Positions 33,006 through 45,391 of a stretch of 64,000 bases of DNA are shown piece by piece (the stretch's first letter is position 1; each line of letters begins with the position of its first letter). Source of the DNA: Hyperoplus lanceolatus (lineage: Eukaryota; Chordata; Actinopteri; Uranoscopiformes; Ammodytidae); assembly GCA_026929865.2 (NCBI GenBank), contig CM049395.1, positions 34,637,501 to 34,701,500 of the forward strand, read 5' to 3'. A program made the translations under genes and the position numbers. The notes under the pieces are model-generated. The model searched no databases. It worked only from the letters and a program-made list of their open reading frames with translations, and had not been told where the DNA came from.

Positions 33006-35765
33006 TCATAATTGTGCTGTAAAAACATTCCTTGCCTTGGCCCCATAGATAGTCTCTGTGGGCCCCTTTTCTCTCTCTTGATCCATGCAAAAACACTTTT
33101 TGAATTGTGTCCTCCAAATAATTGAGCCAATAACTGTTCATTGGATTTATAGTGTTTATAAGGATAGTCACTAAGATGTGTTCATATCAAGTTAAAATAA
33201 ATAATACTCAGTTATAAGGGGTTGAGTGGGTTCAGTTTGAAATTACCCCACGTATCAAACCTCGCTCCTATATTGTAGCCTACGATAACTTACCAATAGT
33301 TTAAATTATAATTTTGTTTTTCCTCCCTTTCTTTTCTCTTTTGGTAACCAGATGTTCCTTCTTTTTTTGAGAGGGGGAGCCATGACAGTAACTTAAGCTA
33401 TAACTCAGATATAATAACTATAAAAACTCTAACTATAATAATAATAATAGCTTGACTAAACCATTTTCAATATTTCAAGTTTTTCCTGTTTTTTAATTTT
33501 TATTCAACAGATATCCCTGTGTTTTTCTCCCTCCATCTAGATGCTCCAACGAATTGTGCAGTGAGGTATGAAACCTTTTCTGATGGATAACTGAGATATT
33601 TCTCCTCCTGCAGCTATAGACAAAAACAGGTTAATTTTTTTGAAGCCGACATCTGATGCCTTCAGTCTGACATGAACGGTTTCATATCACGCTAACAATT
33701 CTGTATTTTGATCCTTTTTCTTAAGTTTTTTCTTTCAGTTCTTTTAAATTCTTCTCATGGTATGTAACAATCTGCTAGGGAAATATAGAACCCTGTATCT
33801 AAAATGAATTACAGTTTAATTTATCGCCCCAAAAACAGTCAAATAGAATAAAATAAGATAGAGACAACTTTTGAAAGGCAGCATGTTCAATTTACGCATA
33901 ATTCTAGAACATGACCTCCCCCTCGTGTCATCGAAAAACCCCAAATCCCAGTAACAATCCCGAGAACATGACTTTGGGGTAAGCAACGGTATCTGAACAG
34001 AAGTTAGATTTACCGGCTGTATTATGAGTGCAAGAAAAAGTGAACAAAACTCCCCTGTAGCTTGTATGATTGCCAGCTTCCCGGTTACAGTAATGGACTC
34101 ACTTTTCCATAACATAATGTGTTCGGTGCCATTTTTGGTATTTGAATGAGAGGGAGTAATCCGCCAAAACTAATATACACCTGACAAAGTATTTTTTTAG
34201 AAATCATTTTAAATCTCAGCATGTACCAAGACACACTTCAATTTTAATTTTTTTTTCCAACAAAGACCAAATGGAGAACTCATTTTATCCAAAGCAGTCC
34301 AGCACATTTAAACCTCCGAAGGGATTTTTCTACAGCAGAAGTCAAACTGCCAGCCTGTCATTATTACATCCCTGCTCTGTGTATTATTGTAAAGAACCGT
34401 TAAAAGATACTGCTTTATAGTGACATTATAGTTCACTGATTTTAGCTTATTTTTTCTGACATGAACAAAGCTCATTAACTGATCAGTAATTGTTTAGCCT
34501 TTTTATAGTGAAATGTCAAATGCAATAACAATCTTGGCAAAAAAAAAAGCCTTCGCAATGAGCAAAAGCTTAGGTCAGGTTCCCAGTAAAAACACCCATG
34601 TGAGATAAAATCCAAACTGGAAACGTTTGATTTGTGGATAAGGCTTCAGTTTATGGTGAAAATAAAATTGTTCATGTGGAGAAGCAGTGAAATGTTAACT
34701 GTAAACTACACCGCTCGGAAGTGTTTGTGGAACATATGACATACGTATGACATATGACAGATGACAAGGCTCATGCTGAAACGACAGCATCATTCGTCAA
34801 GTCATTTACGTATGTTCCAAGTGAGTCATAAACTAATTTAGACAGGCGATTCAGGTTGCTACTAAACTAATGTAAGTACTCTCAGGTTATTTTCTCACTT
34901 CAATCTCTTAACATTTTCTTTTAACTGTTTTTCTACCATGATGCAGCCAAGGGAGATACAAATACAATGATATGTAATTATTACAACAGGAAGTGATTTT
35001 TAATGCATTAATTGAATTACTTTTTTTGCCCTAAGTTTAATTTTTCAGGCTACAAAGAGGCTACCCTACCTTAGTGGTGGACTTTGTTAAGGATGTATGC
35101 AGCCTTAAAGGAATACTATTTAATACCTGCAGACATTAATATGGTCTTTAAAGTACTTCATATTCTCAGCATGTTTTTAGAGTAAAAAAAAAGTTAATAT
35201 TCTTGTTAAAAGCCATTGAGAAAGACAAAGCAGTAACTCACAGTGCTCTAAGCAGCCAAGATGTAAAGACAGCATTTACTGTCATAGTATTAACTATCTG
35301 GTCTCACATTAGATAAATCATTATGAAAGTTGAGCTTGTAATGAATGAATGCATTATCTCATAATTGCTTCATTGTGGACACAATTTCTGGAACCAAACT
35401 CACGCATTTGCTTTTTAGACCCACCATTTGAACATGATGCGGGCTGTTATCTTAAACTTTACAGATTTAGGTTCAGTTTTCTAATATGTTTTCTGTTTAT
35501 CCTCATTAATTGGGGATGAGTAATAGCACAGTTTACTTCCTCCAGCATTGCTTCGCTCTCTTGTGTTCCGTCAGAGTGTTTAAATCATTCACAATTACTG
35601 TCTTTGCAATTCCTCAAAAATGATCAGCGGCACTCAAACTGCACATTCCCTTCACACATTTGTTTACCAGACTTCACAAACAAATGCCTTGTCAGTTGGT
35701 CGATGGTCTCAATTTGTCTCTCGTATCAACGTCGCGCTGGTGTGGGTGTATGTTAGCGATGTGAT
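33006..35765. other. Intron sequence without recognised feature
   Basis: AT-rich intron DNA with no identifiable coding, RNA or mobile element. A weak inverted repeat surrounds 34730-34822 (GGAACATATGACATACGTAT against TTTACGTATGTTCC). Confidence 0.5.
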
Positions 35766-38691
35766 TAGCCAGGGGTGTTTGTCTAATTGCATTTCTCCAG
35801 TCTAAATCTAATGAATATTCCTGAGGCTTGAAATGTATTCAGATAAGAGCTGCTGTCGTGTCGTTTGATAGCTTAACACACTAAAATAGTTTGACAGCTG
35901 ATGCTGCAACAGTAATGATGTGGAAAAACTGGATCTCTGTTGCTTAAAATGGGATTTCAGTGGGCCTCACGTGTTGCAGAGTCTGCGGCTCCGATAGATG
36001 ATGCTTGTTTGCTTTTACCCTGAGTGAATGCGGTTGAAGACTGTTCACAAGTGGATACTTTTTTTCCATTTCCCTCCTCTTATCAAATTATTCACAGTTT
36101 TCCATGTTCAGTTTAACAACAGTGCGGGAAAGCCAAGAGGGGAATACAGTGATGTGCGATTGAGAGTGACAGCAGAAACAGACCTGGGTTCTCAGGAGAA
36201 AGGCATGTCAACAGTATTTACCCCGAGACATCTTCTCACTGGGAAAAAAACTGTATTAATTTTAAACACATCCAACAGAACGATACAAGGGGGATTCGTA
36301 GCAGCAGCAAGAGGCAGTTTTCCTCCTTTGAAGAGAGGTCATGGTTCAGATACGCATGAAAGATCACTTCAGACAAGATAACACTTTGAACCCCATATTT
36401 ATCATTTATAAAAGAAATGTCACCGCTTATATAAGTATCTTCAGTAGATATAAGGACATTTAAAAGCTATAGTGTGTAACTTATAAATGGTTGTCAGTTA
36501 CATTCAATCCATTGCCAAATGATTAGACAAAAAGTTGATTAAGCCTATCAGCTCCAGAAAACTGTCTGCATTTCTCAGTATGGCAGCTTTTACAACTGGG
36601 ATAGCCCCCCAGACACTGGTGGAGGAGCTCTAGAAGTGCTTATGAAATGTTTCAGTTTGTGATTGTACTGCTTTGAAAAAAATGGACGTACAGCAGAAGG
36701 TATAAAGCCCATCTGAAATCACTGAAGTCTTACCCCATGTACTGTAGATGTGCCGACATTGTTGGTGCATCTACACTTTCAAAGTGATTCTTTATCTCAT
36801 TGCCTTCATCGGAGGCAATGAGATATGTAGAGTGAGAGGGAGGAAATAGTACATATAATTAAATTGCTTCTTCATTCTATTTGTATAGCTTATAACAGTT
36901 ACATACTCTTGCAAAAGGAGAAATAGCTCAATTAGCTCTAATCAACACAAGTTAATTAATTATAAAGGTTAAAATAAAAGTGCTACTAGGGTTTCTAATA
37001 GCAGGCAATTTCAAAGTTTAAGAAATGGCACGGTCAGAATGAAATACATAACCACTATATCTGCTGTCGTGGATACGGTAGTAGCCATGACTCATTTTAA
37101 CAGCTCCAGTGCCCTTTGGGTTAGTGGATGAGGTCTTTTGGGGGACCCAACTGGACCATAGCTCTTCATGACTCTCTTTTTACTGCAGCATTACCTCACC
37201 TTGACTCGTCCCAAAGCACACAAGCAAATAGGAAATCACCTCTAAGGCTGGCCCCATGACAGGCGCCTTCCGACACTGCCCATTGCTGTGTAGCAGACGA
37301 AATACCTCATGTCTGCATTGACCTAATAACTAACATCATGTAGCGCCACAGAGAAAACAAACGGACCTGGCAGGATGAGATACACTATAGCAGGTGCACT
37401 CTGGAATGAGGTTCATGTTATGATGAAGCCGGAGCACGGCGAGGTCAAAATAATTTTTTTTTATAGTCATGTGTCACAATTTTTTGTTGTTGTTGATGTT
37501 TTGTTTTGCTTTTATGATACATTTGACAGTATCAGAAGAGTAAAATATGGGTGTTGTTGTGGTAAAGGGTAGATTTTAAAAACACTTGAACTGTGAACAA
37601 CGTTTCATCTCCGAGGAGTGAATGGGACAAACATCCATCAGGTGGAAGAACATTTGAAATGTTTTGACCAATAAAATACTCAAAGTACTAACATGATACT
37701 TTGAAGAATAAAAACAGAACGTGGTTACACAAGAGCTTTGCCTAAACATGCTGGTAAAATGATTATTTAAATCAGCAAATGTCACTCTTTCAAATAACAC
37801 CAAATGTTTTGAGGTTTACTACCCTGCTTAAAGGAAAGAGACTACTATGTGTCAATAGGCAATTTCATATCCGAGCGAACAAATATTACATGTGGGGTCC
37901 CCCAGGGTTCCATTCTTGGGCCTATTCTGTATAACATATACATGCTACCGCTAGCTCAGATTATGAACAAAAACAAATTATGCTACCATAATTATGCAGA
38001 CGACACACAAATTTACATAACCATATCACCAGGAGACTATAGTCCGATTCAAGCACTAAGTAAATGCATTGAACAAATCAATGACTGGATGTGCCAAAAC
38101 TTTCTTCAATTAAACAGCGACAAAACTGAAGTAATTGTCTTTGGTGCCAGGGATGAACAATCAAAAGTCAGCGCACAGCTTAAATCTGTTATGTTAGAAA
38201 GCACACACCAAGCTAGAAATCTTGGAGTAGTGATAGATTCCGACTTGAATTTCAAAAAAACACATTAAATCAATTACTAAGTCAGCCTACTACCACCTTA
38301 AAAATATATCGAGAATTAAAGGGCTAATATCTCAGCAGGACTTAGAAAAACTTGTCCATGCATTTATTTTTAGTAGACTTGACTACTGTAATAGTGTCTT
38401 TGCAGGCCTTCCTAAAAAATCAATCAGACAGCTTCAGCTAATTCAGAACGCTGCTGCTCGAGTCCTCACTAGGACCAAAAAAGTAGATCACATTACCCCA
38501 GTTCTTAGGTCTTTGCACTGGCTTCCTGTCACTCAAAGAATTGATTTTAAAATATTGATGATGGTCTACAAAGCCTTAAATGGTTTAGGGCCAAAATATA
38601 TTACTGATCTGCTGATATGTTATGAGCCGCCCAGAGCCCTTAGGGTCGTCTGGGACAGGTCTTTTAAAAGTCCCCAGAGCTAGGACTAAAC
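35766..38691 (+). repeat. 2.9-kb direct repeat, copy A
   Basis: 2,926 bp that recur at 42287-45210. By eye the copies differ at three substitutions and six one-base length changes, all of the latter in single-nucleotide runs. The first about 2.05 kb is not a recognised repeat and is probably host intron. The last about 0.88 kb is the 5' part of an L2. Copy A stops inside the L2 frame at ACTAAAC (38691). A perfect hairpin with 13-bp arms, TATCTCATTGCCT, lies at 36793-36825. Confidence 0.95.
37815..38691 (+). pseudogene. L2-type LINE RT fragment (in copy A)
   Basis: Frame beginning KERDYYVSIGNF, with GVPQGSILGPILYN (RT motif B), YADDTQIYI (motif C, catalytic aspartates), FLQLNSDKTEVIVFG and NLGVVIDSDL. 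It continues in other frames through RLDYCNSVFAGLP to ALRVVW. It lacks RT motif A and everything 5' of it. Relative to copy A' it has one extra A in an A-run (near 38257) and one extra G (38644), shifting the frame twice. It is cut off at the duplication edge. Confidence 0.9.
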
Positions 38692-41600
38692 CCCCCACAG
38701 CAGCCGTCTCCTCGGGCACACGCGCAAAGGCCAAGGCCCTGATCTTAGTGAAGGCCTCGGCTTAAATACACCATCTGGTCTGGGTGTGTGTGTGTGTCTG
38801 TGTACGTGTGCATGTGTGTGTGTCTGTGTGAATGTGTGTGTGTGTGCAAGTGTGTGTGTATCTGGGACAGATCTCATATCAAGCCTTATTAGCAATAGTG
38901 TGCTTTTAAATAGAACAGATGATAGTCTATCCGTAGCAGTCTTGCAATCATGTTCCTATATTTGCTGTGTCTGCAACAGTTGTTGTTGCAGTTTGTGGCC
39001 TAAAAGGTCATTCTGTTCTGAGTGCTGACCTGTATGTGCTGTGGGCAGTCAAGAAGCAGCCAAACCCAGTTGGGTTGCTTGCTCTCATGGTCAACTCAAG
39101 AGTCCTGTTAACTTAACTGCTTTCAAACTGATATCATAAATGTTGGAAAACACTACATATCCCTCCTTGCGCCGTAAATACGGCGCACAAAAGAATTCCA
39201 ACATTTAACCTGCATGAAAAATGCACAACCTTTAAACTCTACAAACATCACAAATCAAAAATGATAAACTTTGACAAAATATACACTACAGTGGCCACTG
39301 TTAACTATATAGTATGAACTTAATAAACCCTATTAGACCCTCTTAAATTCAACAACAATAACAATAATTGAACAGCATATTATGACTTTCACAATTGTCT
39401 TTCAGTCTTCGTTCTTCGGACCATTGTCCAGTCCCGCAAATACCCGCGCACTTGCGAGAAACGACACGAGCATACTTTTAGAATTGCTTAAACAGGCAAT
39501 TCTTTCTGTGCAGAAAAGCACAACGCAACAGCCCCCCCATTTCAACTATGGGGAGGCTGTGGGGAAGCCCAGCGGTGCACCCAGGCCTGGGTGCATGGCT
39601 GGCATTGATGACTGTGCAACTGGATCCGTTGTGAAGGGGAGACGAGAGCGAACCCCTCTCGAATTTCCAGATGACGACATTGATATCTGCATCTCGGCCC
39701 TCTGTTGGAAGGGCACTTCGGCCGACCGGTGTCGAGTTGCTCCTCCAGGCCGACAGGTGGCACCCTCCTCGCTGGTTGTGAAGATGTCTGGACAGCTGGA
39801 TGGGACGAGTTGACGACCCCTGGTTTCTGGCTGGGATTGGGTTGGGCTGTGTAGTTGCGAAAGCGACCCCCTCTCGGTTTCGGCTGTCAGTTGTCCTGTG
39901 ACATCACGACTTGGACACGGCAGTGACATCACGCTGATAGCTCGAGTTGAGAGCGTAGCTTAGCATCAGATTTCAGCACGATATTTCCCCAATCGTTCAC
40001 AGCAGGATTCTGTACCTAGTTCTTTCATCGAGGCCATCAGAAAAGAGAGATATAGACAGAGAAAGAGAAAGATAGGGAAAGAATCCTACCTGACAAATCT
40101 CTAAATAACCTCTTAGTTATGGGGAGTTTGTGTTTGTCTTACTTAATTCTGTAACCTAGGTTTACTGTATCAATACACATACGTGTAATCTAATCACACT
40201 TGATGTCAACTGTGCAGTAACACTTTTTGGAACAGCTATGGATTATGACATTAACAACAACACTACAAGTATGTTTTGTTCTTACTTTATTTTAATAGAG
40301 TGTTGATCCTGAACCCTAAATAAATTACTTATAATTTACTTATTAACTTAAATGGATATTAAGTATTTTGATCATTCTCTCTTTTAAACTTACTTGTTGT
40401 AGTGTTTTCTCTATGTGGGCTTCTCATAATATTGTAATTATTACCTTTCTTTAACATTTACTTATATTATGTTTAATTAATGTGCTTTCTTAAACTCTTT
40501 AACATGTACTTCTATTATTTTTAATTTAATGTGCTCTCTCAACCTCTCCCTCCTTTTTCAAATTCCTATTTGAAACACAAAAAGGGAGTTATTATTAGTT
40601 AAAATTCCGCTTAAAAATAAGATTCTCACTTTGTGTGAGCAATTATATTTCAACAGGAACAAACAAACATGTGGCTTTTTCCCAGCCCTCTTATCAACAA
40701 AACCCCAAAACGGTTTATAAATTTAGAATGCTAACCCTTTTTTCAAAATCCAATTTCTTGAATCGGTAAAATGTACAGCAAACCCTTCAAAAAAGTCAGG
40801 TATCCCTGAAAGTGTGAGAATAAGATTGGTTCAAAATTCTACCAAATCAACAACTATTTCTCAATATTTTTAACACCTCTTCACTTGGGAATATCTACTC
40901 CTTTTTAACTTTATTCACTTTGTTATCTTTAAACTTCCTTTCTTGGGAATATTTAATTTTAAAATTAAAGTGATAATCTCTGGTCATGCTTTCTTCTTTT
41001 TGGCTGAGAAAGCAACAACACAATCTTTTATTGATTTGAAAACGGTAAACACTAGTTGTATTTTTTATTTGGAAATAACCCTCACCCTGCTTTTCTTCAA
41101 TGCATAAAAGGGGAAAACTATTAGTTATCAAAATAGTCCTTTAACCTTTTAAATCCTACATCTCTTTCACAAAATCTTATGTTGTCTTAAAGGCATAACT
41201 AGATTAGTTTATGTCCAAAACCAGACCTATCCAATTGCTTGCACAAATCTAAATTTAGGGGAAACACCATTAATCAGAAAATTTTCACAATTTAAGTACT
41301 TGCACTTTTTTAAGTGGACAGTTGATTCCACCCTCCTTTTACAGATGGAATGTCCACTTTTTCAGTTTAGTTGCAAAGGAAACCATCTCCTTTGTTGCTC
41401 AGTGTCTCTTTCTTTCCTATAACACAAGGCAGAAGTCAGCAAATGTCATTATGGCACATGTTACTTGCCACTCTTTATAGTGCTGTCATCCTGTAGTCCA
41501 GACACAGGCATTGAATGTCACTTTTTGCACGGTGTCCCTTAGCCACGTGCATATACGCCTCCATTTTTGTAGTTCACTGGGCAATGGCAAGAGCGTTCTC

Positions 41601-42286
41601 TGCCGGTATGCGTTGGCTCCATTACACTTGTTGGCTCCAGGGCCAAAACTGAAACTGGAACCTGCTCTGAGCTGAGCAGACCCTCAGGCTAAGTGTCTTC
41701 TTTGTATCTCCGTCCATTTGTTTTATTATATATTTTTTGTAAATTGTCTTTTCCAGGCAATTCCGTTTTCTTCTCTTTATACTTTTTTTCTTTTTTTCTT
41801 GTTATTATATAAATTTTTATTTTATTTTCTTTCTGGTCAGAGAAAAAGTACTGTGACCTGTGACAACCTCCAATTTTTAGTGCCCCAAAACCAATTGCAA
41901 GCATAATAATTTCTCTTAGTATAGACTTTAGATAATCTTTAGATAGTCCTTAATACTAGTAAATCTCACTATCCAGAAAGGGGATTTATTTGTTTATCTA
42001 ACTCTTCAACCCAAATGCTAAACCTTACATTGCAGTGCACTGTAATCGTTTCTTCCAGTGCACTCTCAGTTAAACAGCTTCTAGAAGAGAAAAAAGAAAT
42101 GTTACACATTTATCATAGAACCAAGGATTCTCAAACCTTCAAAAATGTTGCTCACAAAAATCTTTAATTTAATCACGATATTATCCAAAAGATTTTATTA
42201 CTTACCCCAAAAACCACAGGATTTACTGTTGTTTACTGTAATTTAGAGCATGCTTTTTAGCCTACTCAGATGTAAAACTTAATTAA
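38692..42286. other. Unclassified 3.6-kb segment between the direct repeats
   Basis: No protein family recognised. 38783-38870 is a degenerate TG repeat. 39400-39930 is clearly more GC-rich than its flanks, with overlapping open frames of 143 codons (39382-39813, plus) and 128 codons (39932-39546, minus), neither resembling anything known to me. A short pair TGTTGGAA (39139) and TTCCAACA (39198-39205) brackets a CGCCGTAAATACGGCG palindrome. From 40000 to 42200 the sequence is very AT-rich with long T and A runs. It could be an inserted element whose family I cannot name, or assembly filler. Confidence 0.5.
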
Positions 42287-45210
42287 TAGCCAGGGGTGTT
42301 TGTCTAATTGCATTTCTCCAGTCTAAATCTAATGAATATTCCTGAGGCTTGAAATGTATTCAGATAAGAGCTGCTGTCGTGTCGTTTGATAGCTTAACAC
42401 ACTAAAATAGTTTGACAGCTGATGCTGCAACAGTAATGATGTGGAAAAACTGGATCTCTGTTGCTTAAAATGGGATTTCAGTGGGCCTCACGTGTTGCAG
42501 AGTCTGCGGCTCCGATAGATGATGCTTGTTTGCTTTTACCCTGAGTGAATGCGGTTGAAGACTGTTCACAAGTGGATACTTTTTTTTCCATTTCCCTCCT
42601 CTTATCAAATTATTCACAGTTTTCCATGTTCAGTTTAACAACAGTGCGGGAAAGCCAAGAGGGGAATACAGTGATGTGCGATTGAGAGTGACAGCAGAAA
42701 CAGACCTGGGTTCTCAGGAGAAAGGCATGTCAACAGTATTTACCCCGAGACATCTTCTCACTGGGAAAAAAACTGTATTAATTTTAAACACATCCAACAG
42801 AACGATACAAGGGGGATTCGTAGCAGCAGCAAGAGGCAGTTTTCCTCCTTTGAAGAGAGGTCATGGTTCAGATACGCATGAAAGATCACTTCAGACAAGA
42901 TAACACTTTGAACCCCATATTTATCATTTATAAAAGAAATGTCACCGCTTATATAAGTATCTTCAGTAGATATAAGGACATTTAAAAGCTATAGTGTGTA
43001 ACTTATAAATGGTTGTCAGTTACATTCAATCCATTGCCAAATGATTAGACAAAAAGTTGATTAAGCCTATCAGCTCCAGAAAACTGTCTGCATTTCTCAG
43101 TATGGCAGCTTTTACAACTGGGATAGCCCCCAGACACTGGTGGAGGAGCTCTAGAAGTGCTTATGAAATGTTTCAGTTTGTGATTGTACTGCTTTGAAAA
43201 AAATGGACGTACAGCAGAAGGTATGAAGCCCATCTGAAATCACTGAAGTCTTACCCCATGTACTGTAGATGTGCCGACATTGTTGGTGCATCTACACTTT
43301 CAAAGTGATTATTTATCTCATTGCCTTCATCGGAGGCAATGAGATATGTAGAGTGAGAGGGAGGAAATAGTACATATAATTAAATTGCTTCTTCATTCTA
43401 TTTGTATAGCTTATAACAGTTACATACTCTTGCAAAAGGAGAAATAGCTCAATTAGCTCTAATCAACACAAGTTAATTAATTATAAAGGTTAAAATAAAA
43501 GTGCTACTAGGGTTTCTAATAGCAGGCAATTTCAAAGTTTAAGAAATGGCACGGTCAGAATGAAATACATAACCACTATATCTGCTGTCGTGGATACGGT
43601 AGTAGCCATGACTCATTTTTAACAGCTCCAGTGCCCTTTGGGTTAGTGGATGAGGTCTTTTGGGGGACCCAACTGGACCATAGCTCTTCATGACTCTCTT
43701 TTACTGCAGCATTACCTCACCTTGACTCGTCCCAAAGCACACAAGCAAATAGGAAATCACCTCTAAGGCTGGCCCCATGACAGGCGCCTTCCGACACTGC
43801 CCATTGCTGTGTAGCAGACGAAATACCTCATGTCTGCATTGACCTAATAACTAACATCATGTAGCGCCACAGAGAAAACAAACGGACCTGGCAGGATGAG
43901 ATACACTATAGCAGGTGCACTCTGGAATGAGGTTCATGTTATGATGAAGCCGGAGCACGGCGAGGTCAAAATAATTTTTTTTTATAGTCATGTGTCACAA
44001 TTTTTTGTTGTTGTTGATGTTTTGTTTTGCTTTTATGATACATTTGACAGTATCAGAAGAGTAAAATATGGGTGTTGTTGTGGTAAAGGGTAGATTTTAA
44101 AAACACTTGAACTGTGAACAACGTTTCATCTCCGAGGAGTGAATGGGACAAACATCCATCAGGTGGAAGAACATTTGAAATGTTTTGACCAATAAAATAC
44201 TCAAAGTACTAACATGATACTTTGAAGAATAAAAACAGAACGTGGTTACACAAGAGCTTTGCCTAAACATGCTGGTAAAATGATTATTTAAATCAGCAAA
44301 TGTCACTCTTTCAAATAACACCAAATGTTTTGAGGTTTACTACCCTGCTTAAAGGAAAGAGACTACTATGTGTCAATAGGCAATTTCATATCCGAGCGAA
44401 CAAATATTACATGTGGGGTCCCCCAGGGTTCCATTCTTGGGCCTCTTCTGTATAACATATACATGCTACCGCTAGCTCAGATTATGAACAAAAACAAATT
44501 ATGCTACCATAATTATGCAGACGACACACAAATTTACATAACCATATCACCAGGAGACTATAGTCCGATTCAAGCACTAAGTAAATGCATTGAACAAATC
44601 AATGACTGGATGTGCCAAAACTTTCTTCAATTAAACAGCGACAAAACTGAAGTAATTGTCTTTGGTGCCAGGGATGAACAATCAAAAGTCAGCGCACAGC
44701 TTAAATCTGTTATGTTAGAAAGCACACACCAAGCTAGAAATCTTGGAGTAGTGATAGATTCCGACTTGAATTTCAAAAAACACATTAAATCAATTACTAA
44801 GTCAGCCTACTACCACCTTAAAAATATATCGAGAATTAAAGGGCTAATATCTCAGCAGGACTTAGAAAAACTTGTCCATGCATTTATTTTTAGTAGACTT
44901 GACTACTGTAATAGTGTCTTTGCAGGCCTTCCTAAAAAATCAATCAGACAGCTTCAGCTAATTCAGAACGCTGCTGCTCGAGTCCTCACTAGGACCAAAA
45001 AAGTAGATCACATTACCCCAGTTCTTAGGTCTTTGCACTGGCTTCCTGTCACTCAAAGAATTGATTTTAAAATATTGATGATGGTCTACAAAGCCTTAAA
45101 TGGTTTAGGGCCAAAATATATTACTGATCTGCTGATATGTTATGAGCCGCCCAGAGCCCTTAGGTCGTCTGGGACAGGTCTTTTAAAAGTCCCCAGAGCT
45201 AGGACTAAAC
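42287..45210 (+). repeat. 2.9-kb direct repeat, copy A'
   Basis: 2,924 bp, near-identical to 35766-38691. This copy continues past the shared edge into the rest of the L2 (45211-45391 and 48592-48733). It is therefore the one in the natural context on its right side, whereas copy A joins naturally on its left. Sequence similarity is too high for old duplication. Confidence 0.95.
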
Positions 45211-45391
45211 AGGGAGAGGCGGCATTCAGCGTTTAAGCGCCCAATGTCTGGAACGGACTGCCAGAGAGTCTGAGGTCCGCTGAGACTCTCAGCTCTTTTA
45301 AATCGGGTCTCAAAACGTTCTTGTTTCCCTTTTAACCTGTAATTTTTATTTTTTTTTGTAAAATGTTTTAATTCTTTTATTTAAATGTTGT
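44336..45391 (+). mobile_element. L2-type LINE, 5' part before the Rex3 insertion
   Basis: 5'-truncated L2 with RT motif B (GVPQGSILGPLLYN), motif C (YADDTQIYI) and the long C-terminal domain (RLDYCNSVFAGLP, AARVLTRTKK, ITPVLRSLHWLPV). A TAA at 45234-45236 stands where Tyr is expected (AAFSV-stop-APNVWNGLP). The natural stop is at 45333-45335 after FKSGLKTFLFPF. The body is otherwise open for about 330 codons, so it is a moderately young copy. The 3' UTR is split by Rex3 at 45391. Confidence 0.92.

Noticed and set aside
36028-36381. 117-codon frame, also seen at 42676-42903
   Set aside because: It recurs only because the segment is duplicated; the second copy is shortened by a one-base change and there is no recognisable protein content.
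39139-39205. A retroelement terminal repeat bounded by TGTTGGAA and TTCCAACA
   Set aside because: Only about 67 bp between the ends, no second copy located and no associated protein; too weak to call.
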